This document shows, in pieces, positions 47,817-57,564 of a DNA stretch of 64,000 bases. Position 1 is the first letter of the stretch. Every line of letters starts with the position of its first letter. A program made the translations under genes and the position numbers. Source of the stretch: Phaeotremella fagi (Eukaryota; Basidiomycota; Tremellomycetes; Tremellales; Phaeotremellaceae). Location of the stretch: NCBI GenBank assembly GCA_001599715.1, contig BCHU01000015.1:186001-250000 (forward strand), read 5' to 3'. Below the pieces are notes generated by a model, which had not been told where the DNA came from, did not search any database, and saw only the letters and a program-made list of their open reading frames with translations.

Positions 47817-49753
47817 ATGGTAGACAAGAAGGAAACATCAACCACGAGAATAGCAATCATAGGAGCAGGAGCAGCAGGTTTAACTCAACTGAAACAAGCT
47901 CTTGATGCTTGGAAAAGACCAGAGGTGAAAACTGAATTAGAGGTGGTACTTTTCGAAAGTAAAGATCAAGTAGGGGGGACTTGGTAAGTTCTCCTTTTCT
48001 AATTATTGAATGACTCTGATAATTGGTTCAGGATCAAAAATGCTCATTCAACTACACCGATTCGGTCGAGTATTACACAACCTTCTTCGTCTGGTGAACA
48101 GATTGAACAATTGTATTTCTATCATCCTGAAGGTGACGAGCCTTCACCGATTTATGATGGACTGCGAACGAATTTACCTCATGTGAGTCAGAACTCTATC
48201 CCGCCGTTTGCTTTACTAACGAAAACGATGTAGGATCTAATGAGTTTCAGAGGATTCCCCTTCCCTGATGGAACACCACTATTTCCAGACCAAAGTACGT
48301 TTATCGACATTCTGATCAAAAGTTATCCTAAATTTCTTCCTAGTCGCCGTTCTCAAATATCTACAATATTATGCAGATCAAAACGATTTGATTCAATATA
48401 TCAAATTCAAAACTCGTGTTCAAAGAGTATATCTCTCTGAAAACAGTAATCGACGATGGACCGTTGAATATTCCCATGTAACCGAACCAGAGACCCATGT
48501 TGAAGAATTCGATTTCGTTAGCGTTGCTAATGGACATTACAGTGATACTTGGGTACCAGAGATTGAGGGTTTAAGGTGAGTTCTCCGACTTGTATCAAGA
48601 AATCTAACATGCTAACATGGCAAAGCACCTTCCCCGGTCAACTACTTCATTCTCGATTCTATCGTAGACCGACAGATCATGCTGGAAAAACTATTGTCGT
48701 TGTTGGAAGTTATGCTTCAGGTTCAGATATCGGTCGTCAACTTGGTGGTGTCAACGTAGGAAAATACAAACCAAACGGTGAAAGACTTGTAACCACCCCA
48801 GAATCCGAAACCGGATCAGCTGAACCAGGCTTCACTAAAGTCTACCAATCGTCCTCCGGCGCACCAAATCCACATTCAGCTCAACCAAACGATCCCTCCC
48901 AACCATGGAAACCATTCATCCAAGAAATCCCGCTCATCTCTCACATTGAAGCTCCAACCCCAGCTCATCCAAAAGGAATCATTCATTTCAAACCTTCGCC
49001 CTGGTCAGAATCTTCAGAAACACATCCACCAATCGATGATGTCGATCTCATCATTTTCGCTACAGGTTACAATTTCGCTTATCCATTCTTTAAAGAGACT
49101 GATGCGCCATGGAATGACAGACGGGTTTTGGACGGGGTGATACAACCTGGTGAGAGGGTTGGTGGGGATGTTAGTGAAGTTGGAGGATTGAAGGGATTGG
49201 GCGTGAAACATTTAGATGAACTGTTGCTTTTCTTGGAAGGTGATCGAAGTATATCGTTCCCAGCACTTCGTGAGTTTATCAATCAGATATCAGATATTAG
49301 GCCTTGACTGATCCGTATGCAGCTTATCAAGTTGTCCCCTTCCCTCTGACCGAAGTTCAGAATCGTTTAACCTCCCTTCTCTGGGCCGACCTCCTTCCAA
49401 ATTTCCCTTCACAACCAAAATTACCACCCAACCCCTCAAACCCATATTTCACACCACCACCCACACCACCTTCAACCGAAAAATCCCAAATAATCCCAGA
49501 CGAACCAATCACCCCGCAAAACCAATCAAGCGCAGATATATCATCTCGTAAACCCACACGACAAGTTTTATCCACCAGACAAAAATTGGTATTCGGTGCG
49601 CCGTACGAATGGGCTTATTCTGAGTATCTCATGGGGTTGATGGGTGAAGCGGATATTGGGAAAGATGTTGAAGAATATTGGAAAGCTATTGAACCGTTTA
49701 GGAGGGAACGGAGGGGTGATTCAACGTTACGCAAGAGGACTTTGGGATATTAG
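47817..49753 (+). CDS. Flavin-containing monooxygenase (FMO-like)
   Basis: NADPH- and FAD-dependent oxygenase of soft nucleophiles. Start 47817 (MVDKKETSTTRIAIIG). FAD site IAIIGAGAAGLTQ; GGTW; SPIYDGLRTNLPHDLMSFRG (FMO SPxYxxLRTNLP); FPDQ; VSVANGHYSDTWVPEIEGL; TFPGQLLHSRFYRRP (FMO signature F-x-G-x3-H-x3-[YF]); NADP site TIVVVGSYASGSDI; DLIIFATGYNFAYPFF (ATGY). A Pro-rich insertion (PPPTPPST) is followed by a helical C-terminus ending RKRTLGY. About 560 residues. Introns after GGTW, NLPH, FPDQ, LR and ISFPAL are supported by frame and donor/acceptor sites. Confidence 0.92.
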
Positions 49754-49878
49754 GTTGGGTTTGGGTTTTGATTTTGGTTTTGGTAGAGTAACTAGATGAT
49801 TAGATTGCATTGGGTTTTATGATGATGGTTATGTTATGTTTGTTAGATTAATACAGTACAGATATAAGGCAAGTTATG

Positions 49879-50737
49879 TTAATCCTCCCTCTCAAGAAAC
49901 GAAGCACCTTTGTCATTCTCGATTTTCCTCGTGAAATTCGTGTACCATTGTTGGAAAACAGATAATGGGATGGGAGTTTCGGGTCTAGGTTTTGAATCAG
50001 TAACACGATCTCAATCATGTGAATGTACAAAATTACTTACGTCAATTTAACCTCCCCACCGAAAGAATGAAGATAATTGAATAGCTAAAAATTCGATCAC
50101 TTAATTCAATCTGAAAACGAAAAACTAAAAGACAACTGACATTCTTGACAACCTTCTCAGCGATTTTCCCAACATCATTACCACCTTTAACCAATTGATT
50201 CGTAGCACCACCAGAAGAAGATGAGATGGAAGCAGCCAAAACCTCTAATTGTTGAAGGGGGGCAATTTCTATCCCCAGTTGAGCAGGTGGTGAAGGGGTA
50301 TTAGAGTTGATGTTAGGTGGTAAATGTGGTCGTAAACGATATATCGAAGATGGACGGGCATTCGTTAGACTATCCAAATATCAGTTCTGAACCAAGATAC
50401 TGTAGATTAGTTGGGAACTCACGTTCCCAAAGGGATATATTCTTTCGAAGGCCAGGCAAAATGCACTGATGCTCCGTAGCCTTCTGGGAAGGGTACTATT
50501 TCGCCGAATAATGAGTCTGATTGTCATTTGGATAGAAGATTAAACTCACTCGTTCCCAGTAGAAATACGGTTAGATGATTTATCTCATAGGGTTGTTCTA
50601 ATGGAAATACGAAATGCGTCTCATCGATTTGTTGTAGATTCGTTTGACTGTTTAGCTTTTGGGTTAGTCTTTGTCTATAGGTGGAATACTGTTGATGCGA
50701 CTCACACCAACCTACCAGCTACTATTGCCCCGAACAT
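49879..50737 (-). CDS. OPI10: Hikeshi/OPI10 family protein
   Basis: Small nuclear-import factor family (carries Hsp70 to the nucleus under heat stress in animals; OPI10 in yeast). Six exons: MFGAIVAG at 50737, then LEQPYEINHLTVFLLGT, then FPEGYGASVHFAWPSKEY, LTNARPSSIYRLRPHLP, an Ala/Ser-rich linker, a helix (DVGKIAEKVVKN), LFNYLHSFGG, and the C-terminus PIPLSVFQQWYTNFTRKIE. The blocks INH-VFLLG, PFP-GYGA-V, TN-RPS-IYRLR and the W-Y-NF-RK tail are diagnostic. About 200 residues; stop at 49879. The ATG lies 106 bases from a TTGTGGCAT word (reverse of ATGCCACAA). Confidence 0.93.
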
Positions 50738-50990
50738 GTTAGATGTTTTTGAATGGATTTGTTGATTGAGAGTTATGTATAAGTTAAGCGTTGGTCTTGA
50801 TGTAGATATTGTTGCGTTCGTGGCGATACTCCAAGAATGACGTTGTGGCATGTCACTTGAGGTGTACGAGTACTGTAGGTGGTGCTATAAGTCAGCTGTT
50901 TTTATTGGATTAGTAGGTGAAGAATGAGTGGGGTAGACAAGCTCTTCTACATCATGACATGAAGCTATAAAGATCGTAAAGGACTACCAT

Positions 50991-51458
50991 TCACTTCGAC
51001 ATCAAACTCTCCCTCTCCTTGTTAGCTCTTTCATAATCAGCAAGAACTTGATTGATCTGTAAACGCCTCTGCATAACGTCAACCTTCTCCCCCTTCATCA
51101 AAGAATCAACAAGACATATGGATAACTCGTAAAAATCCGTCCCAAAATCTCCAACTTCCTTCTCGATCTTCGTTCTAACAGACATATCTTCTTCTGTTTC
51201 ATCATCATCATTCTTGTGGTTTCGGAAGTCAACATATCGTTTCTCGTTGTCCTTCATTGTACCTAACGAGTTGTAACAACTTTGAACCGCTATATATTTA
51301 TTTCCTAGAAGAAGATTCTCATCTGTTCCACAGCTTGTTTGAAGTGCCGCTGTTAATTTCACTAGTCGAAGGTTGGTGTCGTTCTTTTTGAGGTATGATT
51401 CGATATCTTTCATGAATCTGCTCGTGTCGAGAGAAGTTAGTGTTGCGTACAGACTCAT
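50991..51458 (-). CDS. Small helical protein, array member X
   Basis: Single exon, 155 residues, MSLYATLTSLDTSRFMKDIE to ERANKERESLMSK. No signal peptide, no TM, highly charged and helical. It shares the layout of the MST-type proteins next to it (M-S-x-x-x-L-x-x-x-S-x-x-F start, a mid helix with a G-x-x-F-x-x-L pattern, basic C-terminal ER-rich helix), but pairwise identity by eye is low. I recognise no known domain. Confidence 0.6.
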   Translation of the reverse strand: MSLYATLTSLDTSRFMKDIESYLKKNDTNLRLVKLTAALQTSCGTDENLLLGNKYIAVQSCYNSLGTMKDNEKRYVDFRNHKNDDDETEEDMSVRTKIEKEVGDFGTDFYELSICLVDSLMKGEKVDVMQRRLQINQVLADYERANKERESLMSK

Positions 51459-51782
51459 CTCTGTTGACAGAAGAGAATGAAAGATGACAAGTTAGAGGAT
51501 GTCAATGGATATCGAGAATCCAAGACTCCTACTACACTGCATGAAGGATAGTCAAAAGCATTCAAAGGAGCTACCGACTTCTTTTCTCATTTGTGAAGGC
51601 ATTCTCTTCAAGGCCATCCAGTACTTATTTCTCCATGTGAAATAACCACTGATTTGTACGTTTTGATCGGGAGTCAATTTCGGGGAAAGCGACCGAATTA
51701 CATCAAGGAGAAACTACTGTACAGACTTAGGAAGACCACCAGTAGTGGTTTTCAATCTCTCCTATTCTTACCCTCCTCATCA
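51459..51782. repeat. Duplicated spacer of the small-protein array
   Basis: Carries two blocks found again in later spacers: GCATGAAGGATAGTCAAAAG at 51539 and ACAGACTTAGGAAGACCA at 51721-51738. Confidence 0.65.
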
Positions 51783-52286
51783 TCACTCATCCTCATCACT
51801 TAAATAATCATAAACTGAATCCCCGGTCAACTGAGACCATTGTTCATCCCTTTCGTCCCGAACAGCTATCCAACGAGCCTCCATCTCCTTATACTCACGA
51901 TCAGCCTTTCCAAAATCAACCTTGTATCTTTGCATTGTGCCTTCCATCCAAGGCCTCAGCAATTGGATGAACTCTCTACCAATTTGGTTGACTTGTTCTT
52001 GAGATTCTCGATAGCTTGTAGCAGCCCGAGAATTATAGAATTTTGGATTATTTCGACAGAACTGGTCGTATACTTTCTCTTGGGCTATCATTTCTTGGAA
52101 GATTTTGGGAGCGGTGAGAAAAAGAGTGGCTTTGCTGAGGAGTTGATCGTGACCATAGGTGGAAAGCTTTGATTCCCACTCTTCAGTAAACCGTTTGTTT
52201 CTCTGAAGACTATAATTCTCGGCTTCTCCTAAGAATAACAGAAAATCTGTAGACATGAGTTTGTTGTATAATGGCTCGGTAGACAT
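51783..52286 (-). CDS. Small helical protein, intact array copy Y
   Basis: Single exon, 167 residues. The start was placed at the internal Met (MSTEPLYNKLMSTDF) because the two damaged copies begin at the equivalent MST. The upstream in-frame extension to 52406 is then 5' leader. Blocks: SKATLFLTAPKIFQEMIAQE, YRESQEQVN, GREFIQLLRPWMEGTMQR, VDFGKADREYKEME, AVRDERDEQW, and acidic end YDYLSDEDE. Mostly helical and charged; no signal or TM. I recognise no family. Confidence 0.72.
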   Translation of the reverse strand: MSTEPLYNKLMSTDFLLFLGEAENYSLQRNKRFTEEWESKLSTYGHDQLLSKATLFLTAPKIFQEMIAQEKVYDQFCRNNPKFYNSRAATSYRESQEQVNQIGREFIQLLRPWMEGTMQRYKVDFGKADREYKEMEARWIAVRDERDEQWSQLTGDSVYDYLSDEDE

Positions 52287-52788
52287 GTTGAATATGGTTG
52301 TTAAGAAGTGGAGATGGAACTTGACATTTGTCTGCTGACATTCTGTATTATCGTACTTGGAGGCCTTCTGGGTGGAGCTCGCTCTTCCTTTCTCTCGTTT
52401 TCTCACGGTAGTACAGCATATGTGTTATGACATTGTATCAAAGGTAGATCTTGTATGCATGAGGAATAGTCAGAAGTGCTCAAAGGAGCTGCTTATTTGT
52501 AAAGACATCCTGCCAAAGACGCTACTGCGAATGTAAGTTGTAGTACCTCACTCTATTTTTGTAGCTGGCAGTAAGGATCGTACCTGTATAGCGAAGGCTG
52601 CTGATCATAGTGTTACCACAACGTAATTCTCTATTTGATTGAAAGAGTCGTTGATGCGACTTGATCGGAGCTCTTTTTCTGGAACTCATCCAACGTACAT
52701 CAAAGGTAAGAAATATGTATAGTACAAAATGAACAGACTTAGGAAGACCATAAAAGTTGGTATAGGATTCCTTCCCCATAGCCTCCTC
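52287..52788. repeat. Duplicated spacer, second copy
   Basis: Has GCATGAGGAATAGTCAGAAG at 52457 and ACAGACTTAGGAAGACCA at 52733-52750, equivalent to the blocks in the previous spacer. Upstream leader of copy Y (52340-52420) matches leaders of the next two copies (CCTTTCTCTC-type stretch). Confidence 0.65.
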
Positions 52789-53297
52789 CTACTCGATGTA
52801 ATCGGTGTAACATTCATCAATTGACTTCCCATCCATCAACTCAGACCACATTCTATCCCTCTCCTCCTTGACTGCTGCCCAATTACTCGCCATTCTTTTA
52901 TACTCATCATTACAACTTTCGAAATCAACTTTCTCTCTTCGCATTGTGGCTTCGAACAAAGGTTTTAGAAGCCAAATGTACTCTCTACCGCTGCTGTTGA
53001 CCTTCTCTTGAGATTCTCGATAAGCTGTAGCCTCTTTTGATTGATATAGTGTAGACATCTTCAGACGGAAACTGTCATATTTCCTCTCTTGGTCTACAAT
53101 CTCATACAAAGTATTCGAGTAAGGCTGAATAGAGTGGCTTCGCTGAGTGGTTGATCAAATCCATAAATCCCAAAGTTTGAAACCCACTCTTTGGTATTAC
53201 GGTCGATGTTTGCAAGGGTATATTTTGCGACTGCATTTAAAAATGACTCGAATTCTGTAGTTTTGACTTCGTCATATAATGGTGCGTTGGTAGACAT
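52789..53297 (-). pseudogene. Small helical protein, frameshifted array copy Z
   Basis: The MSTNAPLYDEVKTTEFESF start at 53297 runs to LSEATLFSLTRIL, where the frame stops. The homologous continuation YEIVDQERKYDSF, ESQEKVNSSGREYIWLLKP, TMRREKVDFESCNDEYKRM and AAVKEERDRMW is in another frame (52789-53109). Relative to copy Y the missing or extra bases lie near 53103-53108. No intron with usable ends fits between LSEATL and YEIVDQE. So this is a frameshift mutation or an assembly error. Confidence 0.72.
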
Positions 53298-53739
53298 GTT
53301 GATTGTGGTTGTTGAGAAGTGGAAGTGGACTGATGTTTGTCAGCTAAAATACTATAGTACTTTGGAGCCTTCTCAGTGGAGCTGAGAAAACCGTTCCTTT
53401 CTCTCATTCGTTTTCTCACGGGGAAAGATGGAAGGTGCACTACGACACACGTGAGAAGATATCATATCAAAGGTAGATCTTACCCGCATGAGGAATCGTC
53501 AAAAGTGTTCAAAGAAGCTACCTCGCCTGTCAAGACGTCATCTTCAAGACAATACGGAATTCTCCGTATGATTAAATGGATTCTTTATTCGTTCTTATCG
53601 GAGCTCGTCTTTCTGGAAATCACTGAACTACATCCAAGGAAAAAGTATAGTAGTACAGACTTAGAAAGACCGCAAAAGATGGTATGGATCTTCTCCTCCA
53701 TACTCTCCTCCTCCTGCTCCCTTCTCCTCTTCTTGCTCA
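53298..53739. repeat. Duplicated spacer, third copy
   Basis: GCATGAGGAATCGTCAAAAG at 53486 and ACAGACTTAGAAAGACCG at 53656-53673. Leader stretch CTCAGTGGAGCTGAGAAAA at about 53372 matches 54299 (CTCAGTGGAGCAGAGAGTA). Confidence 0.65.
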
Positions 53740-54225
53740 TCACTGTAAAAAATCATACACCCACGATCCAGTCAACGCCCTCCAATCACAATCTCTTGTG
53801 TCCTTGTTGTCTACCCAAGCAAAAAGCCTCTCCTTATACTCTTCATGCAACCCTGTGAAATCAACCTCTTCTCTTTGCATTGAAGCTTCCATCAAAGGTT
53901 TTGATATCTGAATATACTCTCTACCTGATTTGTTGGCCGCCTCCTGAGATTTTTGATAGGATTCCCAAAGGGGTTTAAGTTTGACTGAGTTGTACCGGTT
54001 TGGATCTATTTTGGTACAGAAAGACTAGTATACTCTCTCTTGATTTACCATGTCTTGGATTATTCTGGAAGCGTTGTTGAAAACGTTGCCCTCGCAGAGT
54101 GCAAGGTTCGTCGACCTCTCTTTGACATGACGTTCCTCGTTTTCAACAGTATATTGCTTGACTTTTTCCAAGAATGACTGGAATTCTGTAGAATTGACTT
54201 CCTCGTATAATGGTACGGTAGACAT
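53740..54225 (-). pseudogene. Small helical protein, copy AA with an in-frame TAG
   Basis: Start 54225 (MSTVPLYEEVNSTEFQSF). The frame runs to NASRIIQDMVNQERVY and meets TAG at 54025-54027, at the place of the Asp of YDQF in copy Y. The same frame then continues open with ESYQKSQEAANKSGREYIQ, PLMEASMQREEVDF and EEYKERLFAWVDNKD to a stop at 53740. So one nonsense change separates two homologous halves, giving a young pseudogene or a truncated 66-residue product. Confidence 0.75.
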
Positions 54226-54650
54226 GTTGAAGATGGATGTTAAGAAGTGAAAGTAGGGCTCGACATTTTTCAGCTATATTATCATTTTTCAAAGCCTTCT
54301 CAGTGGAGCAGAGAGTACCTTTCCTTTCTCTCATTCGTCATCGACGGGGAAAGAGCAGTTACAATACGACACACGTGTCAAGTCATAGCTACAAAGGTAG
54401 AACCTACCCATAATGTGTTGAGAGGTGTACTTCTCACTGCACAAAGTCTTATGGTTGGAACATAACGGAAAGTGATTATGATGTCTCATGCTCAAAATTG
54501 TTCTCCCGCAACCGCCACACACCAGCGCATTGTTTCATCCTTTCACTCAGGAGACTTTGATTGTGAGGGGTGCACAAAATACATATGACGTAACTACTGA
54601 ACTCCTAAATAGAAACTAACGAAGCCTACTCCACTCGTCTTCTTCTCCAC
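54226..54650. other. Spacer
   Basis: Leader of the broken copy AA and 3' flank of the next gene. Starts with the leader stretch shared with copies Y and Z. Nothing else recognised. Confidence 0.35.
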
Positions 54651-55265
54651 CTATTGACCAGAAGATTCAGGACGATTCGATTCGTCTAAAAGATCTTGAA
54701 TATTGCCCTTAACTAGCTCACCACCCCGGTTTATCCAGAATTCCATACCTAATTCTTCTACCGGTTTTAACAACCACGATTCATAGGCGTTTTCTAAAGC
54801 CTTTGCGAGAGTTGCATCATAACTGACAAACTCTCCAACCTCATCCCTGCCACTCGCATAGGCTCCATAGCTGAATCTGTCTTTAACACTTGATTCAAGG
54901 GAGTCTACAAGTTTAGCAGCAGCTCGAAGCCCGGCGTCCCGGGCTCTAGTTTCTTTTCTAACATACTCCTCACTGTTGAGGAGACAACCTTCATTCTCAA
55001 CCTGTGACTTGTTTTCCATGTAATCGGTTTCTCTGTTGACGAGGTGTTTAAGCATCTCACAGGTATGGATGATAAAACCCTTTGATGAGTATGAACTTGG
55101 ACAAGAAGTGAGGACGGCCATGCCAATACCGGTAGAGACGAATTTGAATTTGGACTCAGCTTGGGCGATTAGGGTGTCGATACCATGATCAGAAAAGTAT
55201 CTCTGAATTGGATTGAGATTGACGGAGGGTGGAGGAGCGGAAGATTTAGTTTGATTATCAGCCAT
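54651..55265 (-). CDS. Small helical protein, subfamily 2, copy BB
   Basis: Single exon, 204 residues. MADNQTKSSAPPPSVNLNP start, then DTLIAQAESKFKFVSTG, HTCEMLKHLVNRETDYMEN, AGLRAAAKLVDSLESSVK, ALENAYESWLLKPVEELG. It pairs with copy CC by the CEMLK-x3-x3-E-x-x-Y/F core, the QAE-xKF motif and a Gly-Leu helix. No domain recognised. Position next to the MST subfamily and shared design (helical, charged, no signal) suggest an old common origin. Confidence 0.7.
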   Translation of the reverse strand: MADNQTKSSAPPPSVNLNPIQRYFSDHGIDTLIAQAESKFKFVSTGIGMAVLTSCPSSYSSKGFIIHTCEMLKHLVNRETDYMENKSQVENEGCLLNSEEYVRKETRARDAGLRAAAKLVDSLESSVKDRFSYGAYASGRDEVGEFVSYDATLAKALENAYESWLLKPVEELGMEFWINRGGELVKGNIQDLLDESNRPESSGQ

Positions 55266-55536
55266 TGTGTTTACTCTTCAAAAGCGATTGATGGAGTAAA
55301 AGAACAAGATTCTCCAACTCTTGGGTGGGGGATAATACTGAAATTCGAAGCCTTCCCAGGGAAGACGAGGTGCTTCTGACACTATCGGCTAAAGTATTGC
55401 TCCTTTCGAAATACGATCCACTGTACAATATAAAGCTCTTCTGACATACATCTCATCCGACCTAACCTTCGTATGAACAATTTTTAATCGGCATATTCAA
55501 ATCACTCCAATCTTCGCCCAGCTCCGCCAGAATCAA

Positions 55537-56082
55537 TCAGTCAGAATCCTCGTCCCCCGAAGAAACATTCGAACAAACTACTGCCGTATGAATGAAATCA
55601 TCATTAGACTCTGCTAATGCAAGGAATCTATTCACAAAATCTGTATGAGATCTACAAGCTCGAGTATGTAGTCGTGTATCGTAGCGACCTTCAAGATTAA
55701 CTTTTAAAGAGGTAACGAGAGTTTCGATATCGTTGAGACCAGCTTTGGATATGGCATCCAGTGATGACTTGAAGTCGTTATCAGGTATGAATCCAATTGA
55801 CTCACAACGCCGTAGGTTATCGAAGCAACGAATCTCGATGTCGATCATTTGTTTCAACATCTCGCATGTTTCCATCCCGTCGGTGTGGTGACTGGGCGGT
55901 CGATTCTCCATCGGGAACGCTTGAAGTGCTTCTGCACTACCGGTAGCTTTGAAATCAAACTTGATCTCAGCTTGATGAATGAGATCGTAAACCTCATGTT
56001 CGAAACATTTTTGGATTTCTGTGGGATTGGGAAAGGCTGATTGGGCGATAGACGTTCCAGATTGATCGGTTGGTTCTGTCAT
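55537..56082 (-). CDS. Small helical protein, subfamily 2, copy CC
   Basis: The start is placed at Met 80 of the longer frame (MTEPTDQSGTSIAQSAFPNP), which matches the N-terminus of copy BB. The frame is open to 56319 (MAYPLYQEFVTLSSDTKQ), possibly leader or a remnant. Blocks: DLIHQAEIKFDFKATG, METCEMLKQMIDIEIRCFDN, SKAGLNDIETLVTSLK, and the acidic end SSGDEDSD. About 181 residues. No domain recognised. Confidence 0.68.
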   Translation of the reverse strand: MTEPTDQSGTSIAQSAFPNPTEIQKCFEHEVYDLIHQAEIKFDFKATGSAEALQAFPMENRPPSHHTDGMETCEMLKQMIDIEIRCFDNLRRCESIGFIPDNDFKSSLDAISKAGLNDIETLVTSLKVNLEGRYDTRLHTRACRSHTDFVNRFLALAESNDDFIHTAVVCSNVSSGDEDSD

Positions 56083-56411
56083 TGTTTCTGAATGGATGTA
56101 GAGAATTGAAAGTTGGTTGTGGCAGATGAAATACTTTACGTGTACAGCAAATGCCTTCTGAAACTCACATTGTGTGTGCTGTTGCTGTACATTGTCGACA
56201 TCTCCATTCAAATACAATGTCAAAGGAAGTTTTATCTCCGCAAGTATGCAATTCCCTGTTTTGTACTGCTTAGTATCGGATGACAAGGTCACGAACTCTT
56301 GGTACAGCGGGTACGCCACTTTCTATAATACCCATTAGAAGAGTTAACAAATACTGAATGCATGTCGCACGATCCAAGGGACAGACATGTTAAAAAAAGT
56401 ATAACAATCGT
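56083..56411. other. Spacer
   Basis: 5' flank of copy CC with the in-frame upstream extension (56083-56319, MAYPLYQE...), and 3' flank of the next gene. Nothing else recognised. Confidence 0.35.
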
Positions 56412-56996
56412 CTACCAAAGAGTCCTCGGATCAGGTAACAGACTTTCCAACTTCATTTTCGTTCTGTCTTGACTCAATGTCAAATACCACCCCAAATCAG
56501 TGACAACATTCCCAATCAAATTCTTCTCCCAATCAATTAAATCTTTCTTCATTTCGCCTTCCAAATTGCCATCGACGTTGGAAACCACCATGTGTTCAAG
56601 ATATTCTTGTAGATTGTTAATGATCTTCCAAGAATATCTATCAACAGTGTTCTCGAGATTTGACAGGAGCTGCAGGGAAGGGGTGGTAGAGTAGGTTGAA
56701 AAGTTGTAATGAACTTCCTCGTTGATGATAAACTTCATTAATCGATATGCTTTGGTAGCTGCCGAAAGTCTAGTCTCGGTTGGGCTACGGGTGATAGATC
56801 TGGTTTGATACATGGGAACGAAAGTTAGATCTTTGACTTCATTTCGAGTAAAACCTTCATAACCATCTGAAAGACTTTTGATCTCTAATGGGAATTTTCG
56901 AAATGTATCTGATCCACTGTACTCAAGGAGTTTCTGGTATTTATCAATCATCGAGTTCTTTTCTTGTGATGTAGCTGTTAGATGTGGGACGTTCAT
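56412..56996 (-). CDS. Small helical protein, divergent array member DD
   Basis: Single exon, 194 residues, start 56996 (MNVPHLTATSQEKNSMIDKY). Contains AATKAYRLMKFIINEEVHYNF, which echoes the EML-x4-E-x2-Y pattern of BB/CC, a long helix (LENTVDRYSWKIINNLQEYLE) and DWEKNLIGNVVTDLGWYLTL. No domain recognised. It is the last member of the array on this side. Confidence 0.62.
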   Translation of the reverse strand: MNVPHLTATSQEKNSMIDKYQKLLEYSGSDTFRKFPLEIKSLSDGYEGFTRNEVKDLTFVPMYQTRSITRSPTETRLSAATKAYRLMKFIINEEVHYNFSTYSTTPSLQLLSNLENTVDRYSWKIINNLQEYLEHMVVSNVDGNLEGEMKKDLIDWEKNLIGNVVTDLGWYLTLSQDRTKMKLESLLPDPRTLW

Positions 56997-57564
56997 CTTT
57001 GGTCATCGTCCTCACTGACAGTCGGTTGAAGTTACTCAAAGAAAGTGGTGCTGATACAATAGATGTCGTAGTCTTCGTCGGTGAATCGTGTTTTAGGACT
57101 GAGTTTGAAGTTGTAATCCTTTCTTCGTGTATTCGTCAAAAAAATAGGCACTGCCACGACTACATTCTCAAAGAGCTCCGCTTGTGTTTGTTCTCCTACC
57201 AACCCTTATTGCTCCTTCCGTACTCTCATCTACAGTGTCAAACTCCGTAGCCCTCTAATCACCACCGGTGAAATTTCAGCAGTACAATGCATAGAAGGCA
57301 TCGGAGAAGAAGGGAAGACCGCCTGAGTGAGGTAAAATCCAGAAGTGTACGAAAAGCTCTGCAGTATTGTTACTACGAGTTCATCAAATTAATCATCAAT
57401 CAAAATATCAATTACTGTCTGTATGTACGTATGTGTATATCAACCATCAACTCAAATATCAACAACAGCAACACCACCACCATGGCTAAAAACGTAAAAT
57501 GTAAGTCTATTAATACCAATTCTGTATCGTGTCAAAAGATTGAGATTTCAAACTAATGAACGGA
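56997..57564. other. Intergenic region
   Basis: 568 bases between the small-protein array and the Thr-rich secreted gene. A plus-strand frame (57287-57556) is Arg/Asn-rich with no family resemblance. I see no RNA gene. Confidence 0.3.

Noticed and set aside
57287..57556. Arg/Asn-rich plus ORF and small frame from ATG 57483 (MAKNVK)
   Set aside because: Low complexity and no family resemblance; a short ribosomal-protein remnant was considered but nothing beyond six residues supports it.
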